A stretch of DNA of 24,400 bases from a virus, in the IMG/VR virus record IMGVR_UViG_3300038825_001015, positions 1-24,400 of that record, one strand, 5' to 3'. Both the position numbers and the translations under genes were made by a program. Positions 13,694-19,729 of this stretch are shown here, piece after piece (position 1 is the first letter of the stretch; each line of letters starts with the position of its first letter). Under the pieces are notes generated by a model. The model saw nothing but the letters and a program-made list of their open reading frames with translations, was not told the DNA's origin and did not search any database.

Positions 13694-13703
13694 TTTTTGA
13701 GAT

Positions 13704-13973
13704 ATGAGTTTGGAAAAATTGACAGAAATCGGGGAGATGAATGTGGGTGCTAACTCCGTCATTTCCGTTAGAACAGACACCGTCATCAAAGACGATGGCA
13801 ACGAGATTAGTCGCAGCTTTCACCGGCACGTTATCGCACCAACTGATGACGTAAGCGGCGAAGATGCGCGGGTGCAAGCAGTTGCAAACAGTCTTTGGAC
13901 TGACGAAGTGAAAGCAGCTTACACCGCATCGCTACCGGCTGAACCGGCGGCTGAAGAATCAAGCGAGGAATAA
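13704..13973 (+). CDS. Small acidic hypothetical protein (89 aa)
   Basis: The 89-residue product starts MSLEKLTEIGEMNVGANSVI and ends in an acidic Ala/Glu tail (AEPAAEESSEE). The middle is beta-like (SVRTDTVIKDDGNEISRSFH) and may form a small virion or fibre-associated domain. Its tail resembles that of the next gene, and the two share the 13-mer CGGCTGAAGAATC at the same distance from their stops. I do not recognise a family. Confidence 0.6.
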   Translation: MSLEKLTEIGEMNVGANSVISVRTDTVIKDDGNEISRSFHRHVIAPTDDVSGEDARVQAVANSLWTDEVKAAYTASLPAEPAAEESSEE

Positions 13974-13974
13974 T

Positions 13975-14289
13975 ATGATAGAAATAAACACAGTACCCAC
14001 AGCGGAACTAAACGCCAGCAAGGTTGCGGTAACACTCAACTCCGCGCAGGAGTTTGGTATGCAATTCGCCGTATCCGCATTTGGGAAGGTGACAGTAGAC
14101 GGCGAAGAAGTGTGGGGCCAGAACCCGCTTTATTCTGGATTGCTGAACGTGACCGGCGATGCTTGGAACAACTGGGGAAGCGACCAAGACGATGCGACCT
14201 ATGTTGGCGATTTAGCTTTGGCCCAGCTTGGGCTGGAACGTGCGCCAGTACCCGCAGAGGAAGCACCGGCTGAAGAATCTGGTGAATGA
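13975..14289 (+). CDS. Small hypothetical protein (104 aa) with similar acidic tail
   Basis: The 104-residue product starts MIEINTVPTAELNASKVAVT and ends PVPAEEAPAEESGE. A beta-rich N-terminal two-thirds (EFGMQFAVSAFGKVTVDGEE) is followed by a helix and the acidic tail. GAGGA encoded in the previous gene's last codons serves as its ribosome site. The stop is overlapped by the next start (ATGA). Unknown function; its place after the long fibre suggests a virion or fibre-assembly role. Confidence 0.6.
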   Translation: MIEINTVPTAELNASKVAVTLNSAQEFGMQFAVSAFGKVTVDGEEVWGQNPLYSGLLNVTGDAWNNWGSDQDDATYVGDLALAQLGLERAPVPAEEAPAEESGE

Positions 14290-14678
14290 CAAACGTCCTA
14301 GACCATGCCGCACTTGAAGGAGTCGCACAGCAAGCAATCGGTCATTACGGATGGATGCTGGCTGCGGCTTTTGCTGCGATATTGTTCAAGGACGTTTTGT
14401 TTAATTTCGCGCAAGGGCTACTGGTCTACTGGGGGAGCGATTTTGAAAACGATGAAATCCTCTACATCAGTGGACGGCAAGCGCGAGTCATTCGCTTGGG
14501 GCTAACCAGTACCACGTTTTTTATGACAGACCGTGCCACAAAGATGCTTGTTCCTAATAGCCAACTTAAAGCGTTGGTTATAGAGAAGAAGTTGCCGATC
14601 AATGGTGGTGCGGAATATCTGCCAAAAGGGAATGAAAAGGGAGTGATGAAAGTGGAGGTAGTGAATGAGGAAGTGTGA
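14286..14678 (+). CDS. MscS-like beta-domain membrane protein (130 aa)
   Basis: The 130-residue product starts MTNVLDHAALEGVAQQAIGH. Residues about 22-48 form one hydrophobic helix ending FAQGLLVYW, like the pore helix TM3 of MscS. Residues 52-104 (DFENDEILYISGRQARVIRL, GLTSTTFFMTDRATKMLVPN, SQLKALVIEKKLP) follow the MscS Sm-like beta-domain pattern: D-x-I, G-x-x-x-V, LxST, D, xPNS. The first two membrane helices and the large cytoplasmic vestibule of bacterial MscS are absent. It could form a small mechanosensitive pore, interfere with host MscS, or act in lysis timing. It couples to neighbours on both sides. Confidence 0.7.
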   Translation: MTNVLDHAALEGVAQQAIGHYGWMLAAAFAAILFKDVLFNFAQGLLVYWGSDFENDEILYISGRQARVIRLGLTSTTFFMTDRATKMLVPNSQLKALVIEKKLPINGGAEYLPKGNEKGVMKVEVVNEEV

Positions 14679-14865
14679 GAACCCAAATTGTTTTGAAGAC
14701 ACTTGCCGAGGTGAGTGTGGTGATTCGCGGCTCAAACGGTTTGTGGTTGTGACGCTACTCGCTACGTTCATTCTAGTGATGGGTGGGTGCAAATCACTCC
14801 CCGGCAATCTGGAAGTAGACACGCCGTTTTTTGACATAGAATATGAAGGTGCAAAGGAAGGGTGA
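14665..14865 (+). CDS. Small membrane protein with an N-terminal cysteine cluster (66 aa)
   Basis: The 66-residue product starts MRKCENPNCFEDTCRGECGD with four cysteines (C4, C9, C14, C18), then one hydrophobic segment (residues 26-41, FVVVTLLATFILVMGG) followed by C42 and an acidic tail. The segment ending MGGC could be a weak lipobox, but a lipoprotein would lose the cysteine cluster on cleavage. The alternative is a single-pass protein with a cytoplasmic zinc- or metal-binding knuckle. The gene overlaps the one before it by 14 bases and the next by four (GTGA). It lies among lysis-type genes. Confidence 0.6.
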   Translation: MRKCENPNCFEDTCRGECGDSRLKRFVVVTLLATFILVMGGCKSLPGNLEVDTPFFDIEYEGAKEG

Positions 14866-15020
14866 ATTTTGACGACCTAAAAACGGGAATTGCATCATTA
14901 GTTGGCATTGGCAACTGGATGGTTGAGATTGATCTCGTACTTAAAGTCGGCATTTCACTCGCATCGTTAATCTACATAATTTTAAAAATCCGAGAGTTAA
15001 TTAAAAATGGCAGCGAGTAA
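14862..15020 (+). CDS. Holin-like small membrane protein (52 aa, GTG start)
   Basis: The 52-residue frame starts at GTG overlapping the previous stop (GTGA): MNFDDLKTGIASLVGIGNWM, then VEIDLVLKVGISLASLIYII, then LKIRELIKNGSE. Residues about 26-41 form one transmembrane helix, with an amphipathic N-terminal helix and a charged C-terminal tail. Size and layout resemble small class II or III holins, which open the inner membrane at lysis. The next gene begins inside its last codons (ATG at 15007). The holin call is from architecture and neighbours only. Confidence 0.6.
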   Translation: MNFDDLKTGIASLVGIGNWMVEIDLVLKVGISLASLIYIILKIRELIKNGSE

Positions 15021-15318
15021 GAAAGACTCAAGGCTAACAAGGGCTGGAGTGAGTGGGTACAACAAACCCAAGCGCACTCCAAGTCATCCTACAAAGTCTC
15101 ATGTTGTTGTCGCCAAGTCGGGTGGTCAGATCAAAACTATTCGGTTTGGCCAGCAAGGAGTTAAGACAAATCAAACGGCTGGACAACGTGAGGCGTTTAA
15201 ATCGCGTCACTCGAAAAACATAGCCAAAGGAAAAATGTCTGCGGCTTGGTGGGCGGACAAGGTCAAGTGGAATCCAAGCAAAACAAAGTCTAGCTCCAGC
15301 AAGTGGAAGAAAGGTTGA
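15007..15318 (+). CDS. Conserved basic phage protein, DUF5872-like (103 aa)
   Basis: The 103-residue strongly basic product starts MAASKKDSRLTRAGVSGYNK with PKRTPSHPTKSHVVVAKSGG and ends KMSAAWWADKVKWNPSKTKS plus a Ser/Lys tail. I recognise the RLTRAGVSGxNKPKRTPxHPTKSHVVVA pattern from many phage genomes; I believe it is annotated as a DUF5872-type domain. The charge and conserved core fit a nucleic-acid-binding or virion DNA-associated protein, but no function is established that I know. It overlaps the holin-like gene by 14 bases and is first of three basic mini-genes. Confidence 0.75.
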   Translation: MAASKKDSRLTRAGVSGYNKPKRTPSHPTKSHVVVAKSGGQIKTIRFGQQGVKTNQTAGQREAFKSRHSKNIAKGKMSAAWWADKVKWNPSKTKSSSSKWKKG

Positions 15319-15321
15319 TTT

Positions 15322-15477
15322 ATGCCAGCAAAGAAAAAAGGGCTATACGCAAACATCCACGCCAAACGGAAACGTATTAAGGCTGGAAGCGGAGAGAAGA
15401 TGAGAAAGCCGGGAGCAAAAGGCGCACCAACGGCAAAGGCTTTTAAGCAATCAGCTAAAACTGCAAAACGAAAATAA
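15322..15477 (+). CDS. Very basic mini-protein (51 aa)
   Basis: The 51-residue frame starts MPAKKKGLYANIHAKRKRIK and ends SAKTAKRK. It has 18 Lys/Arg and one acidic residue. A GLYANIHAKRKRIKAGSGEK block followed by MRKPGAKGAPTA is one I recall from many phages. GAAAGG precedes the ATG. Likely roles are DNA neutralisation in the head or RNA binding; neither is shown. Confidence 0.75.
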   Translation: MPAKKKGLYANIHAKRKRIKAGSGEKMRKPGAKGAPTAKAFKQSAKTAKRK

Positions 15478-15478
15478 T

Positions 15479-15580
15479 ATGCCACAAGGACGAGGTACAT
15501 ACGGAAGTAAAGTGGGTCGCCCACCAAAAAAGAAATCGGCTAACAAGCCAATTAAAACTGCAACTAAAAAGAAGAAATGA
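15479..15580 (+). CDS. Very basic mini-protein (33 aa)
   Basis: The 33-residue frame starts MPQGRGTYGSKVGRPPKKKS and ends ATKKKK, with 12 Lys/Arg and no acidic residue. The MPQGxGTYGSxVGRPPKK opening recurs in phage mini-proteins in my memory, and the GRP core resembles an AT-hook. It begins one base after the previous stop and overlaps the next gene (ATGA). An AT-hook-like DNA-binding role is an inference. Confidence 0.7.
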   Translation: MPQGRGTYGSKVGRPPKKKSANKPIKTATKKKK

Positions 15581-15744
15581 TTAAATCAAAAACATTCTGG
15601 ACTGGAGTTACCGGCGTCATTGGTGCGCTGGCTGGCTATCTCACTGGAGAACTGGAACTCGGCGCGGCTATCAATGTTGGTATCACATCAGCATTGGCAA
15701 TTTTTGTCCGCCACGGAATTTCCAAAGTAGAGAAAAGAGTTTAA
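15577..15744 (+). CDS. Second holin-like membrane protein (55 aa)
   Basis: The 55-residue frame starts MIKSKTFWTGVTGVIGALAG, then YLTGELELGAAINVGITSAL, then AIFVRHGISKVEKRV. Two short hydrophobic segments (about 8-22 and 30-44) are separated by an acidic turn, with a basic tail. The KSKTFWTG start and the IFVRHGI end are features I associate with small phage holins and related membrane proteins. It overlaps the genes on both sides (ATGA and TAATG), within the block that leads into the spanin-like pair. Confidence 0.7.
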   Translation: MIKSKTFWTGVTGVIGALAGYLTGELELGAAINVGITSALAIFVRHGISKVEKRV

Positions 15745-16043
15745 TGGGGATAATAAGTGCATTGGTCGCGCTACTCCGAGCCGTTCCGTCCTTGGAGCGG
15801 CTTTTTTTAAAAGTGTCCGACCAACTGCGCGAAGCTAAAGCCCAACGCCGATACGATGAAAAACTGGATAAAATTGATACCGCTATTGCTAATGCTAGGG
15901 GCGGCGGGATGTCAGACAGTCGCGTATCGGGAACTGAATGGAGTCTCGACGTTGACCGAACACCCGCAGTTTCCAGCGGCGGCACAGTCCGCGCCAGAGT
16001 GGACGAGGGAAGCGTTGAGAAAAGTGGCGGAACTGGAGTTTGA
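15744..16043 (+). CDS. Probable inner-membrane spanin (Rz-like, 99 aa)
   Basis: The 99-residue product starts MGIISALVALLRAVPSLERL. A hydrophobic N-terminal segment (residues 2-23) is followed by a charged coiled coil (about 24-50, SDQLREAKAQRRYDEKLDKI), then a low-complexity tail ending EKSGGTGV. An N-terminal anchor plus periplasmic coiled coil fits an i-spanin, which links to an outer-membrane lipoprotein to fuse the membranes at lysis. The case rests mainly on the nested lipoprotein gene in the +1 frame (15856-16059), the arrangement of lambda Rz/Rz1. The anchor is weakly hydrophobic, so the call is moderate. Confidence 0.55.
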   Translation: MGIISALVALLRAVPSLERLFLKVSDQLREAKAQRRYDEKLDKIDTAIANARGGGMSDSRVSGTEWSLDVDRTPAVSSGGTVRARVDEGSVEKSGGTGV

Positions 16044-16059
16044 GTTGGAGAAGAAATAG
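15856..16059 (+). CDS. Probable outer-membrane lipoprotein spanin (Rz1-like, 67 aa) nested in another frame
   Basis: The 67-residue product starts MKNWIKLIPLLLMLGAAGCQ. Residues 1-18 are a lipoprotein signal with lipobox ending AAGC and lipidated C19. The mature part (STLTEHPQFPAAAQSAPEWT, then REALRKVAELEFELEKK) is Pro/Ala-rich, then helical. The gene lies almost wholly inside the 15744 gene in the +1 frame and ends 16 bases after it. Its stop overlaps the GTG of the nozzle-like gene (TAGTG). The mature length is longer than lambda Rz1 but within the o-spanin range. Confidence 0.7.
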   Translation: MKNWIKLIPLLLMLGAAGCQTVAYRELNGVSTLTEHPQFPAAAQSAPEWTREALRKVAELEFELEKK

Positions 16060-18791
16060 TGCCGATCCCATTACCCATAGTAGACGGAGACAGTTTTTTT
16101 ACTGGAGTTAATATGCGTTTAGACCCCGGTCAACTCCAGCCGGGCCAGTGTGCGTTTGCGAAGAATAAGAGGTTTGTGAATGGGAAGGCGGCGACTCGCC
16201 CCGGTATTAAAAAAATGCCGTGGACGAACAAAGCCGCAGACGCATGGACGGAAAAAACCTACACCGCTGGAGAGATTGTTACATATAGTGGTCTTCATGC
16301 TGCGGTAAATGCTAGTTCTCTTGACGGCATAGCAACTGGAACATTAGTGCTTTCAGATGCAGACTCACTCAACCTCCAAAACGGTGATTTTTCTTCAAGT
16401 TCCGCTTGGGTGTTTACTGGGGCTACTGCCGTTGCGGCCCAAACTGGAACAAACGGCACAACCTACACAAGCGAAAGTCCATTCAGTATTTACTCGTTGT
16501 CCACAGGAATGAGTTCTGGAGACACGTTGACTTTTCAATATGGGGGTGTGTTCACATTAAGCGCAGACGCAAGTGTAGGAGCAACCTCATTGCAGGGTGC
16601 GCTTACGGTTGCCGATGTGGCTTTCCAAGAGGAAGGTTCTATTAGTTCTGGTTGGGCTTACAATGCTGGTGGTTACGCAGAGATTACTGGGGGTTCTGGT
16701 CTGCTAAACCTTTATCAAGATATTGGAACACTTGTTGGTTGTTCGTACACTGTAACATATTCTGTATCGAACTGGACTGCCGGGTCTGTTCAACCGTTTA
16801 TTAGCGGCACTAACTCTGGAACCAAGAGGACTTACTCTGGTAGTGCAACTGGCACGTTTACGGATGTAATTAGTCCCAAGGGGTTAAAGCCGCAACGTCT
16901 GTATATACAAGCCAGTGGTGGATTTAGGGGCAGAGTAGATAACGTAACTGTTACTTCTGTCAGCTTGCCAGAAAGAGTGGATTTGCTTGGGACATACGAA
17001 CAATACTCAAATTTTTTCCGTGCCGCCGGGCCGTCAAGCAACAATTTTTTATTACAAGGGACAACAAATCCAGTCGGCCCATTTTTTAAGAGAGATTCAT
17101 CAACAGACCCCGGCACAGAACCACCGATTGCAACTGTTGATACTAGCGCAAAAACAACTACTTTAACTTCTGGCTGGAATAGTTTAGGCCACAGAACCTA
17201 CGGATACGGTTCAGTCTACGGCACTGGGATATTTCGCGATCCAACTGGCGTTGAGCATTTGTTGGTGGCATCCGGTAGTGGGGTGTTTTCAACCAAGGAA
17301 TCCAACCCGTCAAGATTGCTGGAGCCGTGGGCGACTCAAGCTGGAGCCGCAATAACTAGCGACGTTGAATTTGTTCAGTGCTTCAATGTTGTGGTGATGT
17401 TTAGGGGGGAGAATCTGGAACCTCTAATAATGGAACGCATTGACGAAGGATTTACGTCCATTAGTCAAACATCGTCCGACACGACCATTGATGAAAATGA
17501 TTCAGACGGCACGGAATCTATTCCAAACGCTGCGACTGGATTGTTTTTCCAGAACCGACTTTTAGTTCCACACTCACGCGACCTAATCGCCGCCAGTGAT
17601 TTTCTAAACTACACACGCTACCAGCCAGTGTTGTCAAACTTCCGCATTAACCAAGGGAGTGAAGACGACCTAGTTTCGTTGGTGCGAATTAACAACTCCA
17701 CGATTGCGTGTTTCAAAACAAACAGCATCTACATTGTTAGCAACATTTATGGAAACCTTGCCGACATAACGCTGGACGAAGTGACTCGCGAATATGGGGC
17801 AGTCGGAAAAAACTCTATCGTCCAAGTGGGAAGTGATGTTGTGTTTTTATCCAGCAAGCGCGGCGTAACGAGTTTGGGAATTGCTGACAATGGAAAAGTC
17901 AGCGCGATAGATGTGCCGCTTTCCGACCCAATCCAGCCACTCATAGACCGCATTAACTGGAACTACGCAAGTGGAGCCGCAGCCGCTTACCACAACAATC
18001 GCCTCTACATGGCAGTCCCACTGGATGGCGCAACGGAGAACAACGCAATTTTAGTGTACGACTATCTGGCTGGCGGATGGGCCGGGTACGATTCTGGAAA
18101 TGCAGTCAAGGTGAAGCGATTCGTGGAGACAGAATTGCAAGGTAAACGCCGACTATTCTTCTTATCCACAGACGGATTTATCAACCTATACGACGACGAT
18201 CTGGAAATGTGTGGGTTTGTAGATGAAGTGCCGTCCTCCACGGTTTCCACAAATGCCGCGTTTGGACAAATAGGGGTAGAGCAAATTAGTGATGAGGTCA
18301 AAACCAGAGGCTACACGGCTGGAGACATAAGTCAGAAAAACTGGAAGGGCGCAGAAATCCAACTGCAAACAAACGACCCCAGTTTTCAAGTCAAAGCCGT
18401 GTTTGATGGGCCAGAAGAAGACGACACCACACTAACGCTGGACTCCAACGGAAACCCCGGCTCAAAAACATTTAGTCGGACTAAATACGACCGACCCTTT
18501 GATAAAGCCGACTTTCTTGAGTCTATGTCAGGCGATGATTTCTTCACCAAATACCGGCAAGACTACTCGGTAAACCCAACCACAGAAATTGATTTACCGG
18601 ATGGCGTTGCGGACGGCGACAACATTGGATTTGACCCCGACCTCCACCAGCACACAAACAACAAATACCGTTACCGAGGACAAGGGCGGTATGTGCAATT
18701 TCAAATAACAAACACTAATGGGCGGGCCGAAGTGGTTGGCGTAAAAGCCGAAGCGGCGGCAGGACAAAATTTAACAACGACAGAAATATGA
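16059..18791 (+). CDS. Large tail nozzle-like protein with inserted carbohydrate-binding-like domain (910 aa)
   Basis: The 910-residue product has a GTG start overlapping the previous stop (TAGTG). The N-terminus (DSFFTGVNMRLDPGQLQPGQ, then CAFAKNKRFVNGKAATRPGI, residues 11-50) recalls podoviral nozzle or tail-tube proteins that begin with such a strand-rich arm. Residues about 104-300 (LQNGDFSSSSAWVF ... GFRGRVDNVTV) look like a CBM4/9-type jelly roll inserted early. The rest has repeated beta segments (TAGLFFQNRLLVPHS-like, SDVVFLSSKRGVTSLG) consistent with a beta-propeller. It would form the lower tail below the adaptor. No tape-measure or sheath gene is nearby, in line with a short tail. 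Confidence 0.7.
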   Translation: MPIPLPIVDGDSFFTGVNMRLDPGQLQPGQCAFAKNKRFVNGKAATRPGIKKMPWTNKAADAWTEKTYTAGEIVTYSGLHAAVNASSLDGIATGTLVLSDADSLNLQNGDFSSSSAWVFTGATAVAAQTGTNGTTYTSESPFSIYSLSTGMSSGDTLTFQYGGVFTLSADASVGATSLQGALTVADVAFQEEGSISSGWAYNAGGYAEITGGSGLLNLYQDIGTLVGCSYTVTYSVSNWTAGSVQPFISGTNSGTKRTYSGSATGTFTDVISPKGLKPQRLYIQASGGFRGRVDNVTVTSVSLPERVDLLGTYEQYSNFFRAAGPSSNNFLLQGTTNPVGPFFKRDSSTDPGTEPPIATVDTSAKTTTLTSGWNSLGHRTYGYGSVYGTGIFRDPTGVEHLLVASGSGVFSTKESNPSRLLEPWATQAGAAITSDVEFVQCFNVVVMFRGENLEPLIMERIDEGFTSISQTSSDTTIDENDSDGTESIPNAATGLFFQNRLLVPHSRDLIAASDFLNYTRYQPVLSNFRINQGSEDDLVSLVRINNSTIACFKTNSIYIVSNIYGNLADITLDEVTREYGAVGKNSIVQVGSDVVFLSSKRGVTSLGIADNGKVSAIDVPLSDPIQPLIDRINWNYASGAAAAYHNNRLYMAVPLDGATENNAILVYDYLAGGWAGYDSGNAVKVKRFVETELQGKRRLFFLSTDGFINLYDDDLEMCGFVDEVPSSTVSTNAAFGQIGVEQISDEVKTRGYTAGDISQKNWKGAEIQLQTNDPSFQVKAVFDGPEEDDTTLTLDSNGNPGSKTFSRTKYDRPFDKADFLESMSGDDFFTKYRQDYSVNPTTEIDLPDGVADGDNIGFDPDLHQHTNNKYRYRGQGRYVQFQITNTNGRAEVVGVKAEAAAGQNLTTTEI

Positions 18792-19729
18792 GTTTAACTG
18801 TAACAGTCCAGAAGGGACACGATTTTAGTAGCGGCAACATTACGAGAGCCGCCTTGAACGCAGGGGCGACACCAACGATTGCCGTGACTGGAAGTGTTGG
18901 GACGAGTGAGTTAGCGGCAGATTCGGTCACTGCAACTGAACTGAAAGATGACGCTTCCACAGATTCCAACCGCGCAGTAACCACCAACCACATACGCGAC
19001 TTGGCAGTTACGGAAGGAAAACTTGCCAACGATGCTGTTGCGCTCACGAAGATCAAGGCACTGACAGGACAGGGTAAGTTGATTGTCGGGGGTTCTGGTG
19101 GCGATCCAGAGGAACTGGACGCAAAGACCAGCAACAACTTATTGATTGGAAACGGCACTACACTTCTATCGTTACCACTGGACACCAGCAACAGTGACAT
19201 ATCGGTAGCGCAAGATGGAACTGACATTGCAATCACAATAAGCAATGACAAAGTAACGGTGGACAAAATTGCTCACCAGTCAAACCCCGGTGTGCTTGCT
19301 TATGGTGCGAGTGGAGTACCGGAAGCAGTGACAACGTCCAACAGTGGTCAGGTTTTAATTACTCAAGGGTCAAGCGCACCGGCACTTAAATGGCATCACA
19401 AAGTTGTTCCGGTTAGTTCAACTGCCGTAATAGACACTTGGTTAACTGGAGCGCATGGGATTACTTGCACTGGGACAAATTATCCACATTTGGTTTGTTG
19501 GTATTTTGAATGCACTACTGCTGAACATGGTTACGCAATAGGAGACAGATTGTATGCGACGAATCAAGAGTATAGAGATAGCGCTCATATAAATACAGTT
19601 TATGTAGACGGGACAAATGTGGGAATTAACCTCAATCTGTTACCTTATTTAAGAGAAAAAACTAATAATACTAATCAAGAAATTACTGCTGCCAATTGGA
19701 AAGTAGTAGCAATAGTTAGCGAAATTTAG
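18788..19729 (+). CDS. Tail fibre or fibre-adaptor protein with repeats (313 aa)
   Basis: The 313-residue product starts MSLTVTVQKGHDFSSGNITR. Residues about 35-90 hold repeated blocks of the LAADSVTATELKDDA and LANDAVALTKIKAL type, common in trimeric phage fibre shafts. A stretch at about 180-210 (GQVLITQGSSAPALKWHH) is a frequent fibre motif, and the C-terminal third is a beta-rich domain with Trp and Cys (WYFECTTAEHGYAIGDRLYA). It overlaps the genes before (ATGA) and after (TAGTG), so the tail proteins are translated together. Confidence 0.7.
   Translation: MSLTVTVQKGHDFSSGNITRAALNAGATPTIAVTGSVGTSELAADSVTATELKDDASTDSNRAVTTNHIRDLAVTEGKLANDAVALTKIKALTGQGKLIVGGSGGDPEELDAKTSNNLLIGNGTTLLSLPLDTSNSDISVAQDGTDIAITISNDKVTVDKIAHQSNPGVLAYGASGVPEAVTTSNSGQVLITQGSSAPALKWHHKVVPVSSTAVIDTWLTGAHGITCTGTNYPHLVCWYFECTTAEHGYAIGDRLYATNQEYRDSAHINTVYVDGTNVGINLNLLPYLREKTNNTNQEITAANWKVVAIVSEI

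Noticed and set aside
12404-16675. E. coli Chi octamer GCTGGTGG near 12404 and 16665
   Set aside because: Two copies in 24 kb are close to what chance allows and the host is unknown.
18715-19266. 183-residue minus-strand frame
   Set aside because: It lies opposite the fibre gene and is Ser/Val-rich with no ribosome site; it looks like a mirror of the Thr/Ala/Asp-rich plus-strand coding.
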